The notes under the pieces were generated by a model. That model saw only the letters and a list, made by a program, of their open reading frames with translations. It was not told the DNA's origin and did no database searches. A program made the position numbers and the translations under genes. This document shows positions 1-10,792 of a DNA stretch of 64,000 nucleotides, in pieces. Each line of letters begins with the position of its first letter. The stretch's first letter is position 1. Source of the stretch: Reticulitermes speratus (Eukaryota; Arthropoda; Insecta; Blattodea; Rhinotermitidae); NCBI GenBank assembly GCA_021186555.1, contig JAJKFL010000014.1, positions 43,856,700 to 43,920,699 of the forward strand, in the 5' to 3' direction.

Positions 1-1240
1 AAGAAACAGCGATTATTTCACTGTACAGCATTAACTGGCTGGTTTGTGTAACTGAGACGGAGTGTGTTTACTGCGCGGTACGGACTGTATTTATGTGTTT
101 TGTGTGGATCTCAGAACAAACAGCGATTATTTCACTGTACAACATTAACTGACTGGTTTGTGTAACTGAGACGGAGTGTGTTTACTGCGCGGTACGGACT
201 GTATTTATGTGTTTTGTGTGGATCTCAGAACAAACAGCGATTATTTCACTGTACAACATTAACTGACTGGTTTGTATAACTGAGACGGAGTGTGTTTACT
301 GCGCGGTACGGACTTTATTTATGTGTTTTGTGTGGATCTCAGAACAAACAGCGATTATTTCACTGTACAGCATTAACTGGCTGGTTTGTGTAACTGAGAC
401 GGAGTGTGTTTACTGCGCGGTACGGACTGTATTTATGTGTTTTGTGTGGATCTCAGAACAAACAGCGATTATTTCACTGTACAGCATTAACTGGCTGGTT
501 TGTGTAACTGAGACGGAGTGTGTTTACTGCGCGGTACGGACTGTATTTATGTGTTTTGTGTGGATCTCAGAAGAAACAGCGATTATTTCACTGTACAGCA
601 TTAACTGGCTGGTTTGTGTAACTGAGACGGAGTGTGTTTACTGCGCGGTACGGACTGTATTTATGTGTTTTGTGTGGATCTCAGAACAAACAGCGATTAT
701 TTCACTGTACAACATTAACTGACTGGTTTGTGTAACTGAGACGGAGTGTGTTTACTGCGCGGTACGGACTGTATTTATGTGTTTTGTGTGGATCTCAGAA
801 CAAACAGCGATTATTTCACTGTACAACATTAACTGACTGGTTTGTATAACTGTGACGGAGTGTGTTTACTGCGCGGTACGGACTTTATTTATGTGTTTTG
901 TGTGGATCTCAGAACAAACAGCGATTATTTCACTGTACAACATTAACTGACTGGTTTGTATAACTGAGAAGGAGTGTGTTTACTGCGCGGTACGGACTGT
1001 ATTTCTGTGTTTTGTGTGGATCTCAGAACAAACAGCGATTATTTCACTGTACAGCATTAACTGACTGGTTTGTATAACTGAGACGGAGTGTGTTTACTGC
1101 GCGGTACGTACTGTATTTATGTGTTTTGTGTGGATCTCAGAACAAACAGCGATTATTTCACTATACAGCATTAACTGACTGGTTTGTATAACTGAGAGGG
1201 AGTGTGTTTACATCGCGGTACGGACTGAATATTTATATAT
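1..1240 (+). repeat. 114-bp satellite array, element copy 1a
   Basis: About eleven head-to-tail units of 114 bp; the marker GCGGTACGGACT recurs at 114-bp steps. Units differ by scattered substitutions (for example CAGCATTAACTGGCTGG versus CAACATTAACTGACTGG). The array runs off the left edge of the window. Its right end changes to CGGACTGAATATTTATATAT, the same 3' exit sequence seen after the arrays at 1650 and 31481 and, inverted, before 46720. The same unit occurs at four places in the window in both orientations, so this is a dispersed element carrying internal tandem repeats. An open frame of 133 codons across 321-722 exists only because 114 is divisible by three. Confidence 0.95.
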
Positions 1241-1650
1241 CAATATGTTTAACATTCACAAATTCTACGTTCTGCCCACACAGTGTATTTATGTGTTTTT
1301 TGTGGATCTCAGAACAAACAGCGATTATTTCACTGTACAACATTAACTGACTGGTTTGTATAACTGAGACGGAGTGTGTTTACTGCGCGGTGCGGACTGT
1401 ATTTATGTGTTTTGTGTGGATCTCAGAACAAACAGCGATTATTTCACTATACAGCATTAACTGACTGGTTTGTATAACAGAGACGGAGTGTGTTTACTGC
1501 GCGGTACGGACTGTATTTATGTGCTTTGTGTGGATCTCAGAACAAACAGCGATTATTTCACTGTACAGCATTAACTGACTGGTTTGTATAACTGAGACGA
1601 AGTGTGTTTACTGCGCGGTACGGACTGAATATTTATATATAATTCAGGTT
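1241..1650 (+). repeat. 114-bp satellite array, element copy 1b
   Basis: This starts with the unique 5' flank TTTAACATTCACAAATTC followed by ACGTTCTGCCCACACAG. It carries about three 114-bp units and ends with GAATATTTATATATAATTCAGG. The 5' flank is the same one found, inverted, at 42290-42345 and 47970-48047. The junction at about 1240 therefore joins the 3' end of one element copy to the 5' start of another in the same orientation. Confidence 0.9.
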
Positions 1651-1661
1651 TGTCTTAGTCC

Positions 1662-1942
1662 ATGGCTCGGGCGGTTAGTCGCCGACCTATCATCACGGAG
1701 GACTTGTTTCGATCGCAGGTCATTCCATTTCGTATTTATGATGGACAAAGTGGCACTGAGACAGGTTTATCTCCCAGTACTTCGGCTTTCCCCTGTCAGT
1801 ATAATTGCACCAATGCTCCATACTGATCTTCATCTACATGTTTCTCTTACCAGAAGGACAAACGGACGGAAGCTACGAACGCTCCAAAAAGCAATGTTTT
1901 TTTTTTTTATAAATCGGGGACCATTGGACAGAAAGTATAGTT
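1662..1942 (+). mobile_element. SINE-D, tRNA-derived SINE
   Basis: The tRNA-like head has an A-box-like TGGCTCGGGCGGTTAGTCG at about 1673 and a decayed B-box near 1706-1720 (GTTTCGATCGC). The body reads GGACAAAGTGGCACTGAGAC, CCCAGTACTTCGG, CCCTGTCAGTATAATTGCACC and AGAAGGACAAACGGACG. It ends near CATTGGACAGAAAGTA. The same block order occurs at 9310, 52425-53185 (interrupted), 62193 (expanded) and 63872. A T-run lies near the 3' end. No protein is expected. Confidence 0.8.
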
Positions 1943-2425
1943 AAACGGTGCTGTGCCGAATTTTGGGTTCTCTTACCAAACTTGTAGTTAGATGTGTGTA
2001 TTGCTGTCTGCGTTTTACGTTTTAAAAGCAAATGATATTAATATCTGTTGCACGCTCTACGCTTTAAACAGATTTAGTTTTGTGCATGTTTAATGATCAT
2101 GTAATCGATGAAGCTGATGTTATTGGAGCTTTAAAAGCTTGCGCGGCTCGCACGTCTTTACGTGACCTGTACTGGCTTGACTCTTACACCAAATTTGTAA
2201 CGATTTACAGCTCTTTTATACAGTTTTTTTTTGGGGGGCACATACAACATCTCTTCCTATAACACTATTATGCCCCCCCCCCCTGTGAAACCGTTTTTTT
2301 CACCAAAGAAACACGTGAACATGTTCGTAGGGGGACATTTTTTGTCTGACAGTTTTCGCTAGTCACTTCCCGTCGGTTGGCATATAAACTCAGCAAAACT
2401 TGTACGTGTATTGAACAGCGTCTTT
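1943..2425. other. No recognisable feature; homopolymer runs
   Basis: AT-rich unique sequence. It holds a T8G6 run near 2224-2238 and a C-run near 2273-2283. I see no coding or RNA signal; the short open frame at 2080-2262 has no recognisable content. Confidence 0.5.
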
Positions 2426-2503
2426 GTCAGATAGGACGCTTATTGTCAGATAGGACGCTTATTGTCAGATAGGACGCTTATTGTCAGATAGGACGCTTGT
2501 CAG
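2426..2503 (+). repeat. 19-bp tandem repeat, 4 copies
   Basis: The unit GTCAGATAGGACGCTTATT begins at 2426, 2445, 2464 and 2483. The last copy is truncated after GACGCTT. The copies are identical, so this is a recent short expansion. Confidence 0.95.
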
Positions 2504-3228
2504 CAAGCCGAAGCACACCATATCTGGCACCTCGAAATATGGTGACTGAAAACATAGTGGTAATTGCAGCACGTTGAAGTGAAACACGTGGACCCCGCCA
2601 CAGGCAGAATGGAATAACGGCGAGCGCCGCGCTGCTTGCCGTCACGTTAATTGATGCCAGTTGTTAGATAAAATATTGTCCCTGTATAGTTGCGTAATAG
2701 TGTTAAGGAACCGGTGGATGGGTTCGGAATGCAGTGTAGCTGTCGATAGCGTTGCCTCTCGATTAGTATCGATCACATTAATTACAGAAACATCGTGAAG
2801 CAGGCAGCTTTCTGTCAGTTTCCAGTAACGCATAAATAGACCAACATGTGATCTGACATGGTAAGTGGTCATTTGTGGCGTGCACTGTCGTTACGGCGAT
2901 ACAGTAACCACAGACAGCGTCGTGTTTCGGCAGTAACAGGTCGAGAGAGTGCGAACTGAAAAATGGCTAAGCTGTCAGTTTGTGCAGTCAACACATCTAG
3001 GTTGTTTGGGCCGTCCAGTCTGCCCCATAGTTACCGGCGATAACATGGAAGGCGAATGGAACTGACGATTTATATATCTAGTGGTGAATGTTAACAGCGC
3101 ATGGAGGTGTAGCTCCACTGCACATACATATTCATGGTGTGATGATTAATTAAACTCATAGACAACTGTGTCTTCACCATATTAGCACGTGTAGGCTACC
3201 TGTTGTCATAAAATGAAGACACACATAT
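2504..3228. other. No recognisable feature
   Basis: Unique sequence of mixed composition. I found no long open frame, tRNA fold or repeat. The minus-strand frame at 2642-2872 (76 codons) shows no motif and is probably chance. Confidence 0.5.
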
Positions 3229-3545
3229 ATATACAGGGTGTATCTGGACAGACTTCAAGAGTGAGTTCTTCACATCAAAACAAAGAAAAAGTCCATGTAA
3301 AGATATGTCCGGAAATTAGTAGTTTTTGAGTTTATTTGAAAGATTATATTCAACAATAAACACGTGAGCTGTGTACCAGTTTACCAAAAACTGACAGTAC
3401 AGTTACAGTACACGTTCCCAGTTTCATAACCGTTCAGTTCACAACAAATGCTCAAAATGTCCTCCACCTGAATCACTGCACATATGGACACGTCTGACCA
3501 CTGACTGTCGCACCCTCTCAAAGGTCCCGCCCAGGGCGGTTGCGA
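3229..3545 (-). pseudogene. DDE transposase C-terminal remnant and transposon terminus
   Basis: On the minus strand, 3525-3442 reads a transposase-like C-terminus containing FERVRQSVVRRVHMC and GGGHFEHLL, then a stop at 3439-3441. I recognise this ending from Tc1/mariner-superfamily DDE transposases of insects. The left boundary ATACAGGGTGTATCTGGAC at about 3231 looks like the terminal inverted repeat. Upstream coding sequence runs into the 27-bp array and is lost, so only the last ~28 codons plus the 3' non-coding part survive. The family call rests on memory of the C-terminal motif, not on a search. Confidence 0.6.
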
Positions 3546-3628
3546 ATGGTTTGACAGTCATAAAAAATGCGTCGGTGAAGTGTCTGTTTATTTGCAGTTA
3601 GAGATGAACACACTACGGTCTTTAAGTG

Positions 3629-4556
3629 CGTTGATGTGAACTGTTGGGGACGTGTGTTGATGTGAACTGTTGGCGGACGTGTGTTGATGTGAACTGTTGG
3701 CGGACGTGTGTTGATGTGAACTGTTGGCGGACGTGTGTTGATGTGAACTGTTGGCGGACGTGGTGAGTTTGATGTGAACTGTTGGCGGACGTGTGTTGAT
3801 GTGAACTGTTGGCGGACGTGTGTTGATGTGAACTGTTGGCGGACGTGTGTTGATGTGAACTGTTGGCGGACGTGTGTTGATGTGAACTGTTGGCGGACGT
3901 GTGTTGATGTGAACTGTTGGCGGACGTTGTGTTGATGTTGAACTGTTGGCGGACGTGTGTTGATGTGAACTGTTGGCGGACGTGTGTTGATGTGAACTGT
4001 TGGCGGACGTGTGTTGATGTGAACTGTTGGCGGACGTGTGTTGATGTGAACTGTTGGCGGACGTGTGTTGATGTGAACTGTTGGCGGACGTGTGTTGATG
4101 TGAACTGTTGGCGGACGTGTGTTGATGTGAACTGTTGGCGGACGTGTGTTGATGTGAACTGTTGGCGGACGTGTGTTGATGTGAACTGTTGGCGGACGTG
4201 TGTTGATGTGAACTGTTGGCGGACGTGTGTTGATGTGAACTGTTGGCGGACGTGTGATGTGAACTTGGATGTTGAGTAACTGTTGGCGACTGTGTTGATG
4301 TGAACTGTTGGCGGACGTGTGTTGATGTGAACTGTTGGCGGACGTGTGTTGATGTGAACTGTTGGCGGACGTGTGTTGATGTGAACTGTTGGCGGACGTG
4401 TGTTGATGTGAACTGTTGGCGGACGTGTGTTGATGTGAACTGTTGGCGGACGTGTGTTGATGTGAACTGTTGGCGGACGTGTTGATGTGAACTGTTGGCG
4501 GACGTGTGTTGATGTGAACTGTTGGCGGACGTGTGTTGATGTGAACTGTTGGCGGA
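3629..4556 (+). repeat. 27-bp minisatellite, about 34 copies
   Basis: The unit is GGCGGACGTGTGTTGATGTGAACTGTT (written here as G2CG2ACGTGTGTTGATG then TGAACTGTT). Most copies are identical, with local indels at about 3762, 3927 and 4253-4290. Because 27 is divisible by three and the unit has no stop in several frames, the array creates frames of 379 codons (minus) and 120 codons (plus). These look like repeat artefacts. Confidence 0.95.
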
Positions 4557-4664
4557 CTCCTGGTGTTTGATGAATGTTGAATCGTTATTGAAGTAGTGTT
4601 AAAATGCTTATTCGGATATGTGTATAATGTGACTGTATACGAGTGCTTTGCTTGCATTGTATAC

Positions 4665-4920
4665 GTTTTCCTTGTTATATACAGGGATATCTAAATCTTT
4701 CTGTGATATACAGTGTATAAAATCTTCACTGTAGTATATTACACGTGTACTCTAAACTGCTTAATCTGTGTATAACAGGGGTATATAAAATGCTTCATTC
4801 TGAGTAATATACAGGGTATCTAAATGCTTTTCTCGTTGTATTACAGGAGTGTATCTAAAATGCTTCATACTGTGAGTATTATTCGGTGTACTAAACGTGT
4901 ATCGTTGTAGTGACAGAGAG
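4665..4920 (+). repeat. Degenerate ~45-50 bp tandem repeat
   Basis: About five diverged copies of a motif with TATACAGG, GTATCTAAA and TGCTTCAT recur at irregular 40-55 bp spacing. Copy boundaries are blurred by many indels. This is an old decayed array or a poorly resolved stretch. Confidence 0.65.
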
Positions 4921-4948
4921 TAGCATAATTATGCATCACGACAGAGTA

Positions 4949-7900
4949 CTTAAAGTGAGCTTTATTGGTTACTGCGGTTGTAGTCGGCCTTCCGTGCTGA
5001 CGAAGCAAGCAGCCTATACTGCAAGCAAGCACTATTAAAGTGACTTATTGGTTACTGCGGTGTAGCGGCTCCGTGTGTGACGAGGCAAGCAGCCATATTA
5101 CTGCAAGACAGCACTACTAAAGTGAGCTTTATTTGGTTACTGCGGTTGTAGTCGGCCTTCCGTGTGCTGACGAAGCACAAAGCACCCCTCGAGCATATGG
5201 GTGATACTGTGCTACAGCGCACCAACAACAGCACTACTTAAAGTGAGCTTTATTTGGTTACTGCGGTTGTAGTCGGCCTTCCGTGTGCTGACGAGGCAAG
5301 CAGCCATATTACTGCAAGCACAGCACTACTTAAAGTGAGCTTTATTTGGTTACTGCGGTTGTAGTCGGCCTTCCGTGTGCTGACGAAGCACAAGCAGCCA
5401 TATTACTGCAAGCACAGCACTACTTAAAGTGAGCTTTATTTGGTTACTGCGGTTGTAGTCGGCCTTCCGTGTGCTGACGAGGCAAGCAGCCATATTACTG
5501 CAAGCACAGCACTACTTAAAGTGAGCTTTATTTGGTTACTGCGGTTGTAGTCGGCCTTCCGTGTGCTGACGAAGCAAGCAGCCATATTACTGCAAGCACA
5601 GCACTACTTAAAGTGAGCTTTATTTGGTTACTGCGGTTGTAGTCGGCCTTCCGTGTGCTGACGAAGCACAAGCAGCCATATTACTGCAAGCACAGCACTA
5701 CTTAAAGTGAGCTTTATTTGGTTACTGCGGTTGTAGTCGGCCTTCCGTGTGCTGACGAGGCAACAGCCATATTACTGCAAGCACAGCACTACTTAAGTGA
5801 GCTTTATTTGGTTACTGCGGTTGTAGTCGGCCTTCCGTGTGCTGACGAGCACAAGCAGCCATATTACTGCAAGCACAGCACTACTTAAAGTGAGCTTTAT
5901 TTGGTTACTGCGGTTGTAGTCGGCCTTCCGTGTGCTGACGAAGCAAAGCAGCCATATTACTGCAAGCACAGCACTACTTAAAGTGAGCTTTATTTGGTTA
6001 CTGCGGTTGTAGTCGGCCTTCCGTGTGCTGACGAGGCAAGCAGCCATATTACTGCAAGCACAGCACTACTTAAAGTGAGCTTTATTTGGTTACTGCGGTT
6101 GTAGTCGGCCTTCCGTGTGCTGACGAGCAAGCAGCCATATTACTGCAAGCACAGCACTACTTAAAGTGAGCTTTATTTGGTTACTGCGGTTGTAGTCGGC
6201 CTTCCGTGTGCTGACGAAGCACAAGCAGCCATATTACTGCAAGCACAGCACTACTTAAAGTGAGCTTTATTTGGTTACTGCGGTTGTAGTCGGCCTTCCG
6301 TGTGCTGACGAGGCAAGCAGCCATATTACTGCAAGCACAGCACTACTTAAAGTGAGCTTTATTTGGTTACTGCGGTTGTAGTCGGCCTTCCGTGTGCTGA
6401 CGAGGCAAGCAGCCATATTACTGCAAGCACAGCACTACTTAAGTGAGCTTTATTTGGTTACTGCGGTTGTAGTCGGCCTTCCGTGTGCTGACGAAGCAAG
6501 CAGCCATATTACTGCAAGCACAGCACTACTTAAGTGAGCTTATTTGGTTACTGCGGTTGTAGTCGCCTTCCGTGTGCTGACGAAGGCAAGCAGCCATATT
6601 ACTGCAAGCACAGCACTACTTAAGTGAGCTTTATTTGGTTACTGCGGTTGTATGGCTTCGTGTGCTGACGAGGCAAGCAGCCAATTACTGCAAGCACAGC
6701 ACTACTTAAGTGAGCTTTATTTGGTTACTGCGGTTGTAGTCGGCCTTCCGTGTGCTGACGAGGCAACAGCCATATTACTGCAAGCACAGCACTACTTAAG
6801 TGAGCTTTATTTGTTACTGCGGTTGTAGTCGGCCTTCCGTGTGCTGACGAGCAACAGCCATATTACTGCAAGCACAGCACTACTTAAGTGAGCTTTATTT
6901 GTTACTGCGGTTGTAGTCGGCCTTCCGTGTGCTGACGAGCACAGCCATATTACTGCAAGCACAGCACTACTTAAAGTGAGCTTTATTTGGTTACTGCGGT
7001 TGAGTCGCCTTCCGTGTGCTGACGAGGCAAGCAGCCATATTACTGCAAGCACAGCATACTTAAGTGAGCTTATTTGGTTACTGCGGTTGTAGTCGGCCTT
7101 CCGTGTGCTGACGAGCAAGCAGCCATATTACTGCAAGCACAGCACTACTTAAAGTGAGCTTTATTTGGTTACTGCGGTTGTAGTCGGCCTTCCGTGTGCT
7201 GACGAGCAAGCAGCCATATTACTGCAAGCACAGCACTACTTAAAGTGAGCTTTATTTGGTTACTGCGGTTGTAGTCGCCTTCCGTGTGCTGACGAGCAAG
7301 CAGCCATATTACTGCAAGCACAGCACTACTTAAAGTGAGCTTTATTTGGGTTACTGCGTTGTAGTCGCCTTCCGTGTGCTGACGAGCAAGCAGCCATATT
7401 ACTGCAAGCACAGCACACTTAAAGTGAGCTTTATTTGTTACTGCGGTGTATCGGCCTCCGTGTGCTGACGAGCAAGCAGCCATATACTGCAAGCACAGCA
7501 CTACTTAAAGTGAGCTTTATTTGGTTACTGCGGTTGTAGTCGGCCTTCCGTGTGCTGACGAGGCAAGCAGCCATATTACTGCAAGCACAGCACTACTTAA
7601 AGTGAGCTTATTTGGTTACTGCGGTTGTAGTCGCCTTCCGTGTGCTGACGAGCAAGCAGCCATATTACTGCAAGCACAGCACTACTTAAGTGAGCTTTAT
7701 TTGTTACTGCGGTTGTATCGGCCTTCCGTGTGCTGACGAGCAAGCAGCCATATTACTGCAAGCACAGCACTACTTAAGTGAGCTTATTTGGTTACTGCGT
7801 GTAGTCGGCCTTCCGTGTGCTACAGCAAGCAGCCATATTACTGAAGCACGCACTACTTAAGTAGCTTATTTGGTTACTGCGGTTTAGTCGCCTTCCTGAT

Positions 7901-8428
7901 GCACAAGCAAGCAGCCATATTACTGCAAGCACAGCACTACTTAAAGTGAGCTTTATTTGGTTACTGCGGTGTAGTCGGCCTTCCGTGTGCTGACGAGCCA
8001 AGCAGCCATATTATGCAAGCACAGCACTACTTAAGTGAGCTTTATTGTTACGCGGTTGTAGTCGGCCTTCCGTGTGCTACGAGGCAAGCATGCCATATTA
8101 CTGCAAGCACAGCACTACTTAAGTGAGCTTTATTTGGTTACTGCGGTTGTAGTCGGCCTTCCGTGATGCTGACGAGCAAGCAGCCATATTACTGCAAGCA
8201 CAGCACTACTTAAGTGAGCTTTATTTGGTTACGCGGTTGTAGTCGGCCTCCGTGTGCTGACGAGCACAAACAGCATATTACTGCAAGCACAGCACACTTA
8301 AAGTGAGCTTATTTGGTTACTGCGGTTGTAGTCGGCCTTCCGTGTGCTGACGAGGCAAGCAGCCATATTACTGCAAGCACAGCACTACTAAGTGGCTTAT
8401 TGGTTACTGCGTTGTAGTCGGCCTTCCG
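4949..8428 (+). repeat. ~92-bp satellite array, about 38 copies
   Basis: The unit contains CACTACTTAAAGTGAGC, TTTATTTGGTTACTGCGG, TTGTAGTCGGCCTTCC and GTGTGCTGACGAGGCAAGC. Spacing is 92 bp, or 94 bp when GAAGCACAAGC replaces GAGGCAAGC. From 5240 to 6400 the copies are nearly perfect. Before 5240, and increasingly after 6400, single-base deletions appear, often in AAA, TTT and GG runs. The pattern suggests unpolished long-read errors or real decay at the array edges. The short minus-strand frames here are by-products. Confidence 0.95.
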
Positions 8429-8621
8429 ATGTGCCTGTACCGTGAAGAATCACCGGCAAGACGGTATCACCGTTCTATGGCTCAGCTGACAGCGGTTACG
8501 TTGTCTGTCCAGCACAGCAGAACTTGCAGTGAAATTCAACGCTGCCGAATTTCACACACCGGGTAGTTGAAAGTTAAAATGGTAGCTAGCATTGGAGATT
8601 TGGATTGCTGTGCTGAGCCTT
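8429..8621. other. Short unique spacer between arrays
   Basis: Unique sequence with no recognisable feature, separating the 92-bp and 49-bp arrays. Confidence 0.5.
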
Positions 8622-9172
8622 CTGACGACAGTGCCTGTAGCCTGTAGCTAAACACAGCACCTGTACAGCACTGACGACAGTGCCTGTAGCCTGTAGCTAA
8701 ACACAGCACCTGTACAGCACTGACGACAGTGCCTGTAGCCTGGCGCTAAACACAGTGAGCACCTGTACAGCACTGACGACAGTGCCTGTAGCCTGTAGCT
8801 AAACACAGCACCTGTACAGCACTGACGACAGTGCCTGTAGCCTGTAGCTAAACACAGCACCTGTACAGCACTGACGACAGTGCCTGTAGCCTGGCGCTAA
8901 ACACAGCACCTGTACAGCACTGACGACAGTGCCTGTAGCCTGTAGCTAAACACAGCACCTGTACAGCACTGACGACAGTGCCTGTAGCCTGTAGCTAAAC
9001 ACAGCACCTGTACAGCACTGACGACAGTGCCTGTAGCCTGTAGCTAAACACAGCACCTGTACAGCACTGACGACAGTGCCTGTAGCCTGGCGCTAAACAC
9101 AGCACCTGTACAGCACTGACGACAGTGCCTGTAGCCTGTAGCTAAACACAGCACCTGTACAGCACTGACGAC
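8622..9172 (+). repeat. 49-bp minisatellite, about 11 copies
   Basis: The unit begins CTGACGACAGTGCCTGTAG and continues CCTGTAGCTAAACACAGC, ACCTGTACAGCA. Copies start at 8622, 8671, 8720 and so on. Two unit types differ at GCCTGTAGC versus GCCTGGCGC. The GGCGC type recurs about every four units from 8740 (8740, 8890, 9090), hinting at a higher-order period. One copy near 8755 carries a 4-bp insertion. Confidence 0.95.
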
Positions 9173-9309
9173 CAACATAGCGGCTGTGTTTATATTTTTT
9201 ATGTTATTACCACACTAACTATTAATTCCAGAAACAGTATTAACAGTTTGGTCTTTGTAATGCAGGCGAAGTGTGTTCTCGCTGAGATACTAACTAAAAT
9301 TTCGTGTAC
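9173..9309. other. Unique spacer
   Basis: AT-rich spacer with no recognisable feature. Confidence 0.4.
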
Positions 9310-9575
9310 GAGCTAGTCGCCGGTCTCACACTGCGATGACCCAGGTTCGGTCCCGGGCTAGATCATGTGAAATTTGTGGTGTACAAAGTGACACTGGGAC
9401 ATATTTGTCTTTTATTACTGACGTGTTCTGCTGTCAGTGTCATTACACTAATGGTCCACACTGGTCTTTATCTTAATAATACTATTATCAGAAGGACAAG
9501 CGGGCGAAACCTTGGAACCGTCAAATAAGGCAGTGGTCTTTTGGATATCGGGGAGCACTGGACAGAAAAATGCTT
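9310..9575 (+). mobile_element. SINE-D, diverged copy
   Basis: The tRNA-like head contains TAGTCGCCGGTCTCACACTG and a good B-box, GGTTCGGTCCC, at about 9344. The body blocks match SINE-D: TGTGGTGTACAAAGTGACAC, CTGTCAGTGTCATTACACTA, CAGAAGGACAAGCGGGCG and GGGGAGCACTGGACAGAAA. The A-box region is partly lost. Confidence 0.75.
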
Positions 9576-9935
9576 TCGCGTTATTGTTGTATTCTTCAGA
9601 GGGCTAATTTAAATTGTTTTGTCATGTAGAGGTACATCGACATGGTCTGTCGTAGGGCCCGGTGTAGCAGGTTGACAAACTGACATCTGTTGCATGTTGT
9701 AACTGTCCGGAGAGGCAGCGTACCTCAGCAAACGGACAGTGTCAAACTAACTACACCCAGCCGTTGTTCTACGCACGTTTGTTTTACGCCTTTTTGCTGT
9801 AACGTCCTTTACCGATGTACACCACTTCTTAATTTGCGCTCTCTCATTTTTGGTGTAATGCCCTTTGGCCGGCTGCATTATATTACTCTGTCTCCTTACG
9901 CCCTTTTTTTTATTTACGCTCACTTTTTCAGGGGG
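9576..9935. other. No recognisable feature
   Basis: Unique sequence with a short T-run near 9904-9911. The open frames at 9690-10031 and 9747-10010 read through the downstream SINE and show no motif. Confidence 0.4.
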
Positions 9936-10253
9936 CACGCGGTGGCGCAGTTGGTTGAGGCACTGCGCTACAAGCCGGAAGGTCTCGGGTTCGATTTCCG
10001 ATTGAATCATTGGAATTTGTCATTGATATAATCCTTTCGGTTGCACTATGGCCCTGGGGTCGACTCAGCCTCTAACAGAAATAAGTACCAGGTATATTTC
10101 CTGCGTGGTAAAGACGGCCGGTGCGTGAGGCTGACAACCTTACCACCTTCATGTGCTGACTGTCTAGAAATCTGGGAGCCTCAACCTCCTGGAACGCTAA
10201 GGGTCTGTTCAGACCTGCAATGGGATTGCTTTACCTTTACCTTTACCACTTTT
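9936..10253 (+). mobile_element. SINE-A, tRNA-derived SINE (full length)
   Basis: The pol III head is clear: an A-box-like GGTGGCGCAGTTGGTTGAGG at about 9950 and a B-box GGGTTCGATTTCC at about 9987. The body runs ATCATTGGAATTTGTCATTG, GGCCCTGGGGTCGACTCAG, AACAGAAATAAGTACCAGG, AAAGACGGCCGGTG and TGGGAGCCTCAACCTCC. The 3' end is the simple tail (CTTTAC)3 at 10230-10250. Related copies lie at 39595, 43395 and 34447 (3' part only). Short open frames across it are by-products. Confidence 0.88.
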
Positions 10254-10756
10254 CAGGAACGCAACTACGTCGTAAGACAGGGACTGGTTGTAATGGTGTA
10301 ATAGTAGGACTGTTTCAATCTGACGGCAGAAACACAATACACTTTCGAAGCGTTGTGGGCTTTGTGTAAATGACTTTGATCTCGGACGAAGTCCAAGTAA
10401 GAACCCTGAAGAGTGTGTCTCACAGTGATCAGGTAACTTCAAATCAAGTCAGTGTTGTTGTTACAGGAAACAGGTGTTGCTTACCAGTGGGTGGGGGGAT
10501 TCCGAGGTAGCCGCTAGCTAAGTTGGACGGTGACAGGCATTTTTGTAGAAATGTGCATTATTTCGCTGTTGGTCGCATCACGAAGTTGACCGTAGGCGAG
10601 GCACGTATGGACATGCGGGTTCTGGGAAGAGGTTGTCATTTGCACGTGGGGCTTGCCAGTAGCAGAATGCAGTGACGGTGGTAAGACGCCGGCAGTGTGA
10701 TGAGCTGACAGTCTGTCAGTAGCAGGCCTGAATTAGTTTTGGAAGTCGAGTTGGCG
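10254..10756. other. No recognisable feature
   Basis: Unique sequence of mixed composition between SINE-A and the 51/47-bp array. I see no gene or repeat here. Confidence 0.45.
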
Positions 10757-10792
10757 TTTCTTAGATTGACGTGGGACTGAAATGAAAAGTTA
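10757..10792 (+). repeat. Left 36-bp direct repeat bounding the 51/47-bp array
   Basis: The sequence from TTTCTTAGATTGACG to GAAATGAAAAGTTA is repeated at 12288-12323 with one mismatch (GACG versus GACA). The two copies lie immediately outside the tandem array, on each side. Confidence 0.9.

Noticed and set aside
3518-4657. Minus-strand open frame of 379 codons repeating PPTVHINTR
   Set aside because: It consists of 27-bp minisatellite units in frame. Indels shift the peptide between frames (to ANSSHQHTS and RQQFTSTHV), which a real gene would not tolerate.
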